From NCBI GenBank assembly GCA_022823185.1, contig JAJDXQ010000015.1, positions 159,645 through 223,644 on the forward strand: 64,000 bases of DNA. Direction: 5' to 3'. The notes below the pieces were generated by a model. That model had not been told where the DNA came from. It did no database searches and was given only the letters and a program-made list of their open reading frames with translations. Source of the DNA: Caldilineaceae bacterium (GTDB lineage: Bacteria; Chloroflexota; Anaerolineae; Caldilineales; Caldilineaceae). Position 1 is the stretch's first letter. Every line of letters starts with the position of its first letter. Below, one piece after another: positions 17,477 to 26,531 of the stretch. The position numbers were made by a program, and so were the translations under genes.

Positions 17477-19507
17477 ATGGTTCAATCTGCAGCCCCGGCC
17501 GCTGAAGGCGCCCCCCTCATCGTCTGCGACAATCTGGTTAAAATCTATCAGATTGATGAGATCGAAGTCGTCGCCCTCCAGGGCCTTGACCTCGAAATCC
17601 GCCGCGGCGAAATGATGGCCATTATCGGCGCCAGCGGCAGCGGCAAATCCTCTCTTCTCAACATCATCGGCGGCCTCGATCGTCCCTCGGCCGGCCAGAT
17701 AACCATTAACGGACGCAACCTGCTCAAAGCCGCAGACAAGGAGCTTGAGGACTACCGCCTGAACGACGTTGGCTTCGTCTGGCAGCAGTCTGCCCGCAAC
17801 CTCATCCCCTACCTGACCGCCCAGGAAAACGTCGAGCTCCCCATGATTGCAGCCCGGGAGCGCGAAGACTCGCCCGCTCAGCGCGCCCGCGACCTGCTCG
17901 ACGCCGTCGGCCTGCTCAGTCACAGCCACCACCGCCTGGCGCAACTTTCCGGCGGCCAGCAGCAGCGCGTTGCCATCGCCGTGGCGCTGGCCAACCAGCC
18001 CCAGATCCTCCTGGCCGATGAGCCGACGGGCGAAGTGGATTCTGTCACCGCCAACCAGATCTGGCAGCTCCTCCGCGAGCTGAACCGCCGCTTCAACCTC
18101 ACCAGCATCATCGTCAGCCACGATCGTGACATCGCTCGCGTTGTCGATCGCGTCATCGGTATTCGCGACGGCAAAATCAGCACTGAAATCGTGCGCCAGA
18201 CCCATGCCGGTCTGCTCGACGACCAGCTTTCCGCAGGCCTGGACGACGCTGAGGACGGTCCGCTCGTCACCGATGAACCCGCTGAAGGAGCCAGCAGCGC
18301 AACGCTCCAACTCGAAGAGCGCGTCGTCCTTGATGCCGTCGGTCGGCTGCAGATGCCCCACGACTATCTGGAACAGCGCGGCATCGGGCGCAGAGCGGTC
18401 GTGCAGCTGGTCGAAGACGGCATCCTCGTCCGTCAGGCACAGGAGCAACTCCCCTTCGCCGGCGACATCAGCGCTCCAGGCGGATACGCCGGCGGGGAGG
18501 ACGACCAGTCTGCCTGGGAACAGGACCCGACGCCTCGCCGCAAGAACCCGTGGTGGCGTCGGCTTCTACTGGGAGCGCCCAGAGAAGTTGACGAGACGCC
18601 GGACGGGGAACTGGCTGAAAGCCCCTGGGCCAGCGATGTAACCTCGTCTGCGCAGAACGACGCCGACAGGCCCGCAGACAGTTCACGCGAAACGCTTCAG
18701 TGGGACAATGACCGCGCCGGCCCTCGCGCCACCTTTGCGCCGCCTGACCCAACCCCCGAGCCCAGCCCCGCCGACGAATCCGAACGCTTGGTGATTTCGG
18801 AGTTCTACAGAGGTCCCCTCGTCGAGGTCAGCGATCTCCAGCGCGTATACTCGGTCGGCGATCAATCCGTCTATGCCCTGCGCGGTATCGACCTGTCCGT
18901 CCCCCGCCGCTGCTTCGCGCTTTTCCGCGGCCGGTCCGGCTCCGGAAAAACGACACTGCTCAACCTGATCGGCAGCCTCGACACCCCAACCGCAGGCCGT
19001 GTCTCCCTTTTCGGCCAGGATATCGACAAGCTGACCGCCGATCAATGCGCCCAGATTCGCCAGCGCTATATCGGCTTCGTTTTCCAGGCCTTCTCCCTCA
19101 TCCCCACCCTGTCAGCCCAGGAAAACGTCGAGATGACACTGCGAATCCTCGGCCAGGCCGCCGCCGAACGCCGCCGCAGGGCCGCCTACTGCCTGTCGCT
19201 GGTGGGGCTCGGCCGCTGGGCCGATCACCGTCCTTTTGAAATGTCAGGCGGCCAGCAGCAGCGTCTCTCGATCGCCCGCGCCCTGGCGCACGGCCCGGCA
19301 ATGCTGATCGCAGACGAACCCACCAGCGACCTCGACAGCGAGACCGGCCGCCAGATCCTCGAACTCTTCGCGCAGCTGGTCGCAGAAGAAGGCATCACAG
19401 TGCTCATGGCCAGCCACGATCCGACCAGCGATGACTTTGCCACAGAAGTATACGAGCTTCAGGATGGCCAGATAGCCAAACACATTGCCAACGGCGGCTC
19501 GAATTAG
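17477..19507 (+). CDS. Fused double ABC ATPase (LolD/MacB type) with AbrB-like linker segment
   Basis: 676 residues carrying two complete nucleotide-binding domains. NBD1 (about 13-235) has Walker A GASGSGKSS, signature LSGGQQQR and Walker B ILLADEP. NBD2 (about 446-676) has Walker A GRSGSGKTT, signature MSGGQQQR and Walker B MLIADEPTSDLD. Both have the LolD-like switch His (SHDRD, SHDPT). The linker of roughly 210 residues contains LDAVGRLQMPHDYLEQRGIG at about 281-302, whose spacing resembles the GRxxIPxxxRxxLGI core of AbrB/SpoVT swapped-hairpin domains; the rest is acidic and low-complexity. LolD-type ATPases normally work as homodimers of single-NBD chains, so a fusion implies an obligate asymmetric pair serving the two halves of the FtsX permease. 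Confidence 0.9.
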   Translation: MVQSAAPAAEGAPLIVCDNLVKIYQIDEIEVVALQGLDLEIRRGEMMAIIGASGSGKSSLLNIIGGLDRPSAGQITINGRNLLKAADKELEDYRLNDVGFVWQQSARNLIPYLTAQENVELPMIAAREREDSPAQRARDLLDAVGLLSHSHHRLAQLSGGQQQRVAIAVALANQPQILLADEPTGEVDSVTANQIWQLLRELNRRFNLTSIIVSHDRDIARVVDRVIGIRDGKISTEIVRQTHAGLLDDQLSAGLDDAEDGPLVTDEPAEGASSATLQLEERVVLDAVGRLQMPHDYLEQRGIGRRAVVQLVEDGILVRQAQEQLPFAGDISAPGGYAGGEDDQSAWEQDPTPRRKNPWWRRLLLGAPREVDETPDGELAESPWASDVTSSAQNDADRPADSSRETLQWDNDRAGPRATFAPPDPTPEPSPADESERLVISEFYRGPLVEVSDLQRVYSVGDQSVYALRGIDLSVPRRCFALFRGRSGSGKTTLLNLIGSLDTPTAGRVSLFGQDIDKLTADQCAQIRQRYIGFVFQAFSLIPTLSAQENVEMTLRILGQAAAERRRRAAYCLSLVGLGRWADHRPFEMSGGQQQRLSIARALAHGPAMLIADEPTSDLDSETGRQILELFAQLVAEEGITVLMASHDPTSDDFATEVYELQDGQIAKHIANGGSN

Positions 19508-19561
19508 AAGACAACAACCCAACGCATCGCTCCGCACCACCCCTGCACAGGAGATTCGAAT

Positions 19562-20590
19562 ATGACCCAGACTTGGCGCGTTGCCATCGCCGGCTGCCAT
19601 CGCATGCTCGACAGAAAACCGGCCAATCACAACTTTGCCACCGCCTTCGATTCCGTGCCCGGAACCGAAACTGTCGCAGTCTTCGACCTCGGCGCCGAAA
19701 CACGCCAGGAATTCGTGGCCTGCTGGGGAGACAGTGTCACCGCCTACGACAACTTCGGCAAAATGCTCCAGCAGGAACAGCCCGATATCCTCTGCATCGC
19801 CACCAGCCAGAAGATGCACGCCGACCAGATCCAGCAGGCCGTCGCCGCCGGCGTAAAGGGGATCCTCTGCGACAAGCCCCTCGCCACCAGCCTCTCGGAA
19901 GCCGACCGCCTGCTGGACGCCTGCCGCTCAGCCAGCGTCCCCTTGGCGCTGGGCCTGGACCGCCGCTGGCTCGTCTCCTACCGCCGCCTCGCCGAGCTCC
20001 TGCGCGACGGCATCGTAGGCCAACTGCAGTCCATGATCATCTACGGCATCCCCAATCTGATCAATCACGGCTGCCACTGGTACGACGCCGCCCTCCACCT
20101 CGCCGGTGATCTCGAACCCCATTGGGTAAGCGGATTCGTCGATGATATATCGGACGAACCGCCCGACTCACGCCGCCGCCTCGATCCCACCGGTCGCTGC
20201 ATCGTCGGCCTCCAGGATGACGTTCATCTCTACTTCACGCCCGGCGGCAGCCAGCGCCCCGCCTTCGACGTCGTCGGCGACCAGGGCCGCCTTACCATAC
20301 TGGACGACGGCCTCAACGCCTGGCACTGGCAAGAAGTCGACGCGCCGCCGCAACCCCTGGCCATCCCCGAACCGATCGGCGATTTCCCCTCCGGCCCCGC
20401 TATCGTGCAGGATCTGCTCGACGCCCTCGCCAGCAGCGGCAGGACCGCCTGCGACGTCGACGAAGCCCGTCGCGCCACCGAAATCGGCTTCGCAGTTCAC
20501 TTATCGCACGCGCGCCAAGGCGCCCGCGTCGACCTGCCCGCCGCCGACCGCGAACTGCGTATTCCTTCGTTCCCGTGGGGAAATGAATAG
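19562..20590 (+). CDS. Gfo/Idh/MocA family oxidoreductase (2 of 7)
   Basis: 342 residues with a clear AGGAGA RBS before the ATG. The nucleotide-binding N-terminus is VAIAGCHRM, a variant of the usual GxGxxG. CDKPLATS replaces the common EKP by DKP, and INHGCHWYDAALHLAGD carries the conserved catalytic-region His. It follows the exporter operon by 54 bases on the same strand but is more likely linked in function to the convergent DegT and heparinase-like genes. The substrate is unknown. Confidence 0.88.
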   Translation: MTQTWRVAIAGCHRMLDRKPANHNFATAFDSVPGTETVAVFDLGAETRQEFVACWGDSVTAYDNFGKMLQQEQPDILCIATSQKMHADQIQQAVAAGVKGILCDKPLATSLSEADRLLDACRSASVPLALGLDRRWLVSYRRLAELLRDGIVGQLQSMIIYGIPNLINHGCHWYDAALHLAGDLEPHWVSGFVDDISDEPPDSRRRLDPTGRCIVGLQDDVHLYFTPGGSQRPAFDVVGDQGRLTILDDGLNAWHWQEVDAPPQPLAIPEPIGDFPSGPAIVQDLLDALASSGRTACDVDEARRATEIGFAVHLSHARQGARVDLPAADRELRIPSFPWGNE

Positions 20591-20612
20591 GGCTGCCCCG
20601 TCTCCGGCTCTG

Positions 20613-21872
20613 TCAGCCGGCCCGGTAGGCTGCCGCCACCTTCTGGAAGATGGCGATAACGTCGTCTATATCCCGCGTGCGCCAGTTCTCATGCAGCGTC
20701 ATCGTGAAGTGGCTCTTGAGCATCGCCTGCGCGTTGGGGCAGGCGAACTCGCGATTTGGGTCGCCCTCATATAGCGGGCTGGCCCAGGGGTAACCGCTGC
20801 TGCCAAAGACCCGCCGCTCCGTATACCACGTCTGCCTGTGCGGCATCCCGTACCGGTAATCGTCCGTAACCGGCAGGCCCTCTGCCCGCAAGCTCTCACA
20901 GAACGTCTCCTTGTCACACGCCGCCCGCTCCGGGTAAAACGCCACCGGCAAGAACCAGTTGCTGGACACGACATCCTCCCCAGGCCGCCGCATCGATATC
21001 ATTGCCGCGTCCGCCGTGCCTTCGATCAGTTGGCCGACAATGGCCTGCCTGCGTTCGATCATATCCGGCAGTTTGCGCAGCTGAATCAGTCCGACCACGG
21101 CGGCCAGGTCCGTCTGGTTGAAGTTCAGCGTCGCCTGCATGTTCGTCGCGCCTTCCGGCAGAAAGTGCGGCTTGCCCCTGTCAGCCATCCGCCGCGCCGA
21201 CTGGTAGAGCGCCTCGTCCTGGGTGAAGACAATCCCGCCCTGCCCGCCCGAGCTATGGTTCTTTCCCGAATTCGTCGAGAAGGCCGACAGATCGCCGAAG
21301 CTCCCGGCAAGCCGCCCCTTGAATCGCGCCCCGTGCGCCTGCGCGCAATCTTCGATCACAGGAATGCCGTGCCGCCCCGCCAACTCCATGATGCCCACAA
21401 TATCGGCCGGCTCGCCCGCAATATGCGGCACGATGATCGCGCTCGTGCGCGGCGAAATCAACGCCTCGATCTGCTCTGGCCCAGTGTTGAAGCTACCCGG
21501 CGCCGAGTCCGCGATCATCGGGATCATGCTCTGCAAGGGGATCGGCATAATCCCGCCCGGGTCCGTAAAGGGGCCGATGATGACCTCGGTGAACGCCTCA
21601 AGTTCCAGCGCCAACAGCGCCACGTAGATAGCCGCCGACCCCGAGCTGACCGCATCCGCGTACCCGCCCCCCATGTACTCGGCAAACGCCGCGCAATACG
21701 CCTCCTCCTCCTCGCCCTGATACGCGCCAAGCGTCCCCGTGGCAACGACCTTGTCCATGTACGCGCTGACCGCCGCCAACTCCTCACTCCCAATGTGCCC
21801 GCGCGCCGGCAACGGCGCCTCCCGCACGGGGCTGCCGCCATGCAGAGCCAGCTTGTTCACACCTTCACCCAT
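20613..21872 (-). CDS. DegT/DnrJ/EryC1/StrS family aminotransferase (1 of 2)
   Basis: 419 residues with the fold-type I PLP architecture. SSGSAAIYVALLAL is the phosphate-binding region, VIEDCAQAHGA holds the conserved Asp that contacts the PLP ring nitrogen, and the Schiff-base lysine is in FSTNSGKNHSSGGQGG at about residue 204. The C-terminal domain contains the YRYGMPHR loop. These enzymes transfer amino groups to keto-sugars, or act as dehydratases when the lysine is missing; the lysine is present here. The ATG lies four bases after the stop of the upstream heparinase-like gene, so the two are co-translated and the substrate may derive from an aminated polysaccharide. This is inference. 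Confidence 0.9.
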   Translation of the reverse strand: MGEGVNKLALHGGSPVREAPLPARGHIGSEELAAVSAYMDKVVATGTLGAYQGEEEEAYCAAFAEYMGGGYADAVSSGSAAIYVALLALELEAFTEVIIGPFTDPGGIMPIPLQSMIPMIADSAPGSFNTGPEQIEALISPRTSAIIVPHIAGEPADIVGIMELAGRHGIPVIEDCAQAHGARFKGRLAGSFGDLSAFSTNSGKNHSSGGQGGIVFTQDEALYQSARRMADRGKPHFLPEGATNMQATLNFNQTDLAAVVGLIQLRKLPDMIERRQAIVGQLIEGTADAAMISMRRPGEDVVSSNWFLPVAFYPERAACDKETFCESLRAEGLPVTDDYRYGMPHRQTWYTERRVFGSSGYPWASPLYEGDPNREFACPNAQAMLKSHFTMTLHENWRTRDIDDVIAIFQKVAAAYRAG

Positions 21873-21875
21873 GTC

Positions 21876-24032
21876 TCAATCCTCCAGACTGTATTCGAAG
21901 CGGCTGCTGGCCGGCAGGTCGCCTAGCCAGGAGGGGACCTCCGCTTCCGGCCCCATGCGGATTATCCACAGATCCTTCCAATCCGACCCCTCCACCGTAC
22001 ACGCCGCCCAGCCCGCCCCAATCAGGTCGCAGCCATGCCAGGCGACCGATTCAACGCGGCGTGTATCCCGGTAGGGATGGCATACGCTGATAAAGGCCGT
22101 GCGCGACGCGTTTCGCTGGCGGATGAACAGGTCCTGCATGTCCTCCGCTGGGTTTCCCGGCGCAGGCCCCGCATAGAGAGGCGTCTCCTCCTCTTCCGCC
22201 GCGAAGAGTTTCACGCCGGTTTCGCCAAACTGCCAGTCCAGTACGATATGTCCGTACGCAGGGCGCGTGCTGAGATCCTCGATGTATTCGTATCCGTCCC
22301 CCTCTAACGCGGCAGGCACAATCGGAACGCCGTCGCCAAGTGGCGCCAGCACGCCGCGATTGCGAAAGATCCAGTCGATGCGGCGCTCTTGACCGGCATC
22401 GACCAAGTATATGTCCACAAAATAGTCGCCGCGCGCCAGGACTGCCCTCCGCATCCTGGTTCCATCGTAAACCTCGGGGGCCTCTTCGTCGACGCCGTAT
22501 GTGGGGACGTCAATCCCGGACACGGTATCATCGCCCCAATCTATCGCCGCGTCAGCGATCTGAAACGGCCCGTCAGCCCGAAAAGCAATGCGCCGGCCCG
22601 CGCCCGCCGGCTGCGACTTGCCGTCCAGCACAACCGTGTTATGGCTCACTGTTTGGCGGTACCAGCCCTGAAACAGATCAATCCCGTAACCGGGCGTCCC
22701 CAGGTCCGGAGCCTGCCGTTCGCCGCATGCAAACACTGTCAGTCCCAGCTTGTCCGGGTGCCCGTGACCGCCGCCGTGGACCCCATACTTGAGTAGCAAG
22801 TACTGCTCGCTCGCGGTCGACGGCTCAGCCTCCTGCTCCGGCTGCGAACGCAGAATCGCGTACCCCGATGCAGGCATCTCGACACTGGGAAGCCTGAGTC
22901 CCCCATCCGCTCCGGACTCTAAATCCGTTGCGCCGTACAACAGCGCGTCCAGGCTTTCCCGCGGACCGTGTTGATATGCCCGCGCCAGGACTTTGCCAAA
23001 GAGCGGTTCGTCGAACCATGCCTGCCCGATCTCGTAGAACGCCGGCGCCTTGGGTACGCCGTGGCAGCAGTCATCGTTCAGACTCGTGAAGTACCAGCAG
23101 TCATTCGTCGCCGGCAAGCTCCCGTCAGGGTAGGCGCACAGCACAGGCGCCCGCAATACAGCCGCCAGTGACGGATGTTGCCGCAGATCCCACGCCGGCA
23201 GATTGGCCGTCGCCTTCGCCAGCAGGAGCAGCGCCGCCACCGTGTAAAAGTGATAGCTGAACGAGCCCTCAAACCACAGCCCGTCCGCCAGAATCCCCTC
23301 CCGCGCCTGCGTATGGAAGCCGTACTCCCCGTCAATCGCGAAAGCCAGCAGCTCCTCGCTCCCGGTCACCGCGCCGATCGTCCCAATCGCCGCGTTGTGC
23401 CAGCAGGCAAAGTTGTGGATTCCCCCGAAATGCCGCTCCATCAGAAACTCGGCTGCCGGCAGCAGCAGTTTCCCAACGATCTCCTCCTCCTGCCCTTCGC
23501 TCAGCGTTGCTCTTATCAAGTCGAATGACCACGCCAGCGGAATCGACCACACCGCCTCGTCCAGCGTACTGAACTGAGCGACCCCATGGTTGTCCGGCCG
23601 CCAACCCGTGTAGGCCTTGTACCCGTCGTAAGCCGCAGCATAGCCCAACAGGATTTCCTGCACGCTCTGCCGGTTTCGCTCCTCGCCCTCCAGCCTCCAC
23701 AGCACCGCCAGCCGCAGCGCCGACTCCGCCAGCCTGTTGTTCACCGACCAGCGCCACGCCGAGTCAAAAGGCTCCCCGCTGAACGCTTCTCCGTCAACCG
23801 GACACCGATGCAGATGGGGCGAGTCAGGCTCAAAGACCAGCTGCACCGCATGCTTCGGGCAAAAATAGTCGTGATAGTAGCCCCCCGGCAACAGCGGAAC
23901 ATCCACAGGACGAGCAAAGAAGTCCTCTACTTCATCACGCAACAACCCTGCCGCCGAAGCGAACTGCGGCAACCCAGCCTTCAGCCGGATATCGGACCAC
24001 TGGTCGTCAGAAATCAGTGTTGTGTTTGTCAT
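21876..24032 (-). CDS. Heparinase II/III-like polysaccharide lyase
   Basis: 718 residues. An N-terminal alpha/alpha toroid is visible as helical repeats with WRPDNHGVAQFSTLDEAV, HNFACWHNAAIG and GSFSYHFYTVAALLLLA (likely catalytic Tyr near 259). The C-terminal beta-sandwich has HGGGHGHPDKL near 413-424 and SHNTVVLDGKSQ, the heparinase II/III signature regions. No signal peptide is visible, so it may act on imported oligosaccharides. The family includes heparin, alginate and oligoalginate lyases (PL12, PL15, PL17, PL21), and the exact substrate is not resolvable. The gene is upstream of and coupled to the DegT aminotransferase. Confidence 0.85.
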   Translation of the reverse strand: MTNTTLISDDQWSDIRLKAGLPQFASAAGLLRDEVEDFFARPVDVPLLPGGYYHDYFCPKHAVQLVFEPDSPHLHRCPVDGEAFSGEPFDSAWRWSVNNRLAESALRLAVLWRLEGEERNRQSVQEILLGYAAAYDGYKAYTGWRPDNHGVAQFSTLDEAVWSIPLAWSFDLIRATLSEGQEEEIVGKLLLPAAEFLMERHFGGIHNFACWHNAAIGTIGAVTGSEELLAFAIDGEYGFHTQAREGILADGLWFEGSFSYHFYTVAALLLLAKATANLPAWDLRQHPSLAAVLRAPVLCAYPDGSLPATNDCWYFTSLNDDCCHGVPKAPAFYEIGQAWFDEPLFGKVLARAYQHGPRESLDALLYGATDLESGADGGLRLPSVEMPASGYAILRSQPEQEAEPSTASEQYLLLKYGVHGGGHGHPDKLGLTVFACGERQAPDLGTPGYGIDLFQGWYRQTVSHNTVVLDGKSQPAGAGRRIAFRADGPFQIADAAIDWGDDTVSGIDVPTYGVDEEAPEVYDGTRMRRAVLARGDYFVDIYLVDAGQERRIDWIFRNRGVLAPLGDGVPIVPAALEGDGYEYIEDLSTRPAYGHIVLDWQFGETGVKLFAAEEEETPLYAGPAPGNPAEDMQDLFIRQRNASRTAFISVCHPYRDTRRVESVAWHGCDLIGAGWAACTVEGSDWKDLWIIRMGPEAEVPSWLGDLPASSRFEYSLED

Positions 24033-24300
24033 ACCTTGACCTGTACTTGAAGTCAGCGAGCGCCCAATAGACGTGTACTAATCGTGTCTGGGATTCCATT
24101 CAACTGAAATAGGAAACACTGCAGTTGAAAGGTTTCACAAGGTTCAAATCCCTTTGGTCGCAAAGATTGTAAAGCACCCCACTTTGAATTTGTGTATGAA
24201 CGCTTTAGAATCTCTTCAGACCTTCCCCTCTCACTGACGGCATTTCCCAAAATATCTCTGGCCGTTGGATAAACGAGGGGCCCGAGCTGGACAGATTCCT

Positions 24301-25491
24301 ATGTCTGAATTCAGAAAATATCAACAGACCCATCCCTGGATAAATTTTCGGCTGGATCTGCGCAGGATCGATTATACGCTATGGTTCCACCTGGGAGAAG
24401 TACAGGCAAAATGCGAGCAAGTCGCTGGGGTGCCCCTTCTGCCTGAAGTTGCAGAGCACTTGCATCAGGTCTATCTGGCCAAGGGAGCGCTGGCAACGAC
24501 AGCCATTGAGGGAAACACTTTGACCGAAGAAGATGCCTTGGGGTTGGTTAGGGGAGAACTCAAGCTACCGCCCTCCAAAGAGTATCTGGGGCAAGAAATA
24601 AGAAACATAGTCAGAGCCTGCAACCATATCCCGGAAGGCATACTGTCCGGCGAGTTTGCAGAACTGACCGTTGACAGGATCATGGAACTCAATGCCCTGG
24701 TCCTGCGTGACTTACCGTTAAAGGATGAAGTTTCTCCCGGCATTATTCGGGAGCACGATGTTGGCGTAGGGCGATACCGCGGCGCCCCCTATCAGGACTG
24801 TGAATATCTTCTGAAAAGGCTTTGCAGTTGGATAAGTATCAACAGTTTCCTACCGAACGAAGAACTAAGAGTTGTATCAGGAGTTCTTAAAGCAATCGTT
24901 GCCCATCTCTATTTGGCTTGGATCCATCCGTTTGGCGATGGCAATGGACGAACAGCGCGCCTGGTCGAATTTCAACTGCTGCTGTTAAGCGGCGTGCCGA
25001 CTGCGGCAGCCCATCTCCTGAGTAACCACTACAACATGACCCGCACGGAATACTACAGGCAGCTCGATCTGGCGAGCAAGTCGGGCGGGGATGTCCTCCC
25101 CTTTATCCAATACGCCCTGCAGGGACTAAGAGATGGTCTGGATGAACAGCTGCAAACGATTCGGGCACAGCAGTTCCACGTTTTCTGGATAAATCATGTT
25201 CATAATTCGTTCCGCCAGAAGGTAAGCGCCACAGATTTGCGTAGAAGACAACTTGTGGTCGATCTTTCCGAGAAAACTGAACCTGTACCCATCGTACAGT
25301 TACGTTACATCTCCCCAAGAACTGCAGAGGCCTACGCTGGCAAGACGGACAACACTGTTCGGAGAGATGTTAATGTGCTTGAGAAAATGGATCTGGTCAG
25401 AAGAAGCGATGAGGGTGTCAAAGTCAATATAGAGTTGATGGCTGCCTTCCTGTCTCCAGTAATTGCTGTCGAGGAAAATAATGATTCGTAG
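24301..25491 (+). CDS. Fic family protein (AMPylating-type) with C-terminal winged helix
   Basis: 396 residues from the ATG at 24301; a TTG at 24265 would add twelve. The Fic motif HPFGDGNGRTAR starts near residue 209. An inhibitory helix motif of the (S/T)xxxE(G/N) form, TTAIEG, lies at about 66-71, ahead of the Fic core, so activity is probably self-inhibited. A C-terminal winged-helix segment (about 300-385, SPRTAEAYAGKTDNTVRRDV) suggests DNA binding or autoregulation. Fic enzymes transfer AMP from ATP to Ser, Thr or Tyr of target proteins. The lower GC content, mixed codon use and lack of related neighbours suggest recent transfer. The 270 bases before it hold no clear promoter. Confidence 0.9.
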   Translation: MSEFRKYQQTHPWINFRLDLRRIDYTLWFHLGEVQAKCEQVAGVPLLPEVAEHLHQVYLAKGALATTAIEGNTLTEEDALGLVRGELKLPPSKEYLGQEIRNIVRACNHIPEGILSGEFAELTVDRIMELNALVLRDLPLKDEVSPGIIREHDVGVGRYRGAPYQDCEYLLKRLCSWISINSFLPNEELRVVSGVLKAIVAHLYLAWIHPFGDGNGRTARLVEFQLLLLSGVPTAAAHLLSNHYNMTRTEYYRQLDLASKSGGDVLPFIQYALQGLRDGLDEQLQTIRAQQFHVFWINHVHNSFRQKVSATDLRRRQLVVDLSEKTEPVPIVQLRYISPRTAEAYAGKTDNTVRRDVNVLEKMDLVRRSDEGVKVNIELMAAFLSPVIAVEENNDS

Positions 25492-25610
25492 CAAGGTTCC
25501 TTCTCTACTGCCGACCAAAAGAAAAGGAGAGAAAGATTCATCTCCCTCTCCCGTCCCTTCGCAATTGCAAAGTCGTCTTGCGACCAGTTGTCTTCACCGT
25601 GCAACGCCAC

Positions 25611-26363
25611 TCACGATCCCGCAGCCTCCTCCACCTTCGCCAGGAACGCCTGCCCGCCGGAAGCAACCCAGGCCGCCCAACCCGTCAACAGAAAACGAAC
25701 GCCCAGGTTGACGTAATGCGCGGCGTTTGCATCACTCGCAAGCCCGCCCGCATTCCTCCCGGCCGCAATGATCTGCGCAAACGCGCCCTCGATCGTTTCC
25801 ACAACCTCGGGATGGTCCATGCCGCCCAGATGCCCCATCGACTGGGCCAGATCGCTCGGCGCCACAAAAAACACGTCAATATGGTCTACGGTAAGAATCT
25901 CGGCCAGATTCTGCACCGCAACAATATCCTCAATCAAAACAACGACTAGCGTCTCATCGTTGGCGCGGTCGAAATAATCCGGCACACCATATCCCTGTCG
26001 GCTCGTATACATGCCCCGCCTGCCGTCAGGATGAAATTTCGCAGCGTCCACAACCGCCTGCGCCTCTGCCTTCGTATTTACATGGGGAACCACAATCCCC
26101 TGCGCGCCCAGGTCGAAAGTGCGGTAGATGATCCCCTCGTTGTTCCGGTTGACCCGCACCACCGATGTCATGCCCCACAGGTCGCACGCCCGCGTCAGGT
26201 CTGGAATGTCGCCGTAGTCCACCGGCCCGTGCTCCCCTTCCAGCCAGATGGCGTCGAACCCCAGCGGGCCCAATTGATCGATCATGTCAGTGGAATTGTT
26301 CCCTGAAAGGCAAACAACCGCCTCCCCCCGTTCCAGCTTTCGCTTGGCTCTGTTTTCTCGCAT
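25611..26363 (-). CDS. HpcH/HpaI family aldolase (2-keto-3-deoxy sugar-acid type)
   Basis: 250 residues, a TIM-barrel class II (metal-dependent) aldolase. IWLEGEHGPVDY at about 40-51 has the family Glu and His; VVVLIEDIVAVQN holds the metal-binding Glu and VAPSDLAQSMG the second ligand, Asp. The related enzymes YfaU/RhmA, GarL and HpaI cleave 2-keto-3-deoxy acids to pyruvate and an aldehyde. A rhamnonate-dehydratase-like gene is 5.6 kb upstream on the same strand, so a 2-keto-3-deoxy-rhamnonate-type substrate is plausible but inferred. It lies after a terminator, so it probably has its own promoter in 26364-26455, which I could not define. Confidence 0.88.
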   Translation of the reverse strand: MRENRAKRKLERGEAVVCLSGNNSTDMIDQLGPLGFDAIWLEGEHGPVDYGDIPDLTRACDLWGMTSVVRVNRNNEGIIYRTFDLGAQGIVVPHVNTKAEAQAVVDAAKFHPDGRRGMYTSRQGYGVPDYFDRANDETLVVVLIEDIVAVQNLAEILTVDHIDVFFVAPSDLAQSMGHLGGMDHPEVVETIEGAFAQIIAAGRNAGGLASDANAAHYVNLGVRFLLTGWAAWVASGGQAFLAKVEEAAGS

Positions 26364-26459
26364 CTCGATGTGTCTCCCCTTCCGCGTGGATTCGATCCCT
26401 CAACTAGAGAATCATAGCACAATTTTGCAGCCTGGTTGGAAAAAGCTCAACTTACAAAA

Positions 26460-26489
26460 AAGGGCGGCCCCGTTCTTGGGGCCGCCCTT
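26460..26489 (-). terminator. Rho-independent terminator of proX1
   Basis: AAGGGCGGCCCC (26460-26471) and GGGGCCGCCCTT (26478-26489) form a perfect 12-pair stem with a 6-base loop. On the minus strand it is followed by a T run (A run at 26456-26460). It lies 43 bases after the proX1 stop and separates it from the aldolase gene. Confidence 0.9.
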
Positions 26490-26531
26490 CCTGTTTCAGA
26501 TTCACAGACGTACTGCGAAATGAGCTTTCCG

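Noticed and set aside
24125..24190. Possible tRNA remnant with a GGTTCAAATCC T-loop-like motif
   Set aside because: The flanking bases do not form a five-pair T stem, and no acceptor or anticodon stem can be built around it.
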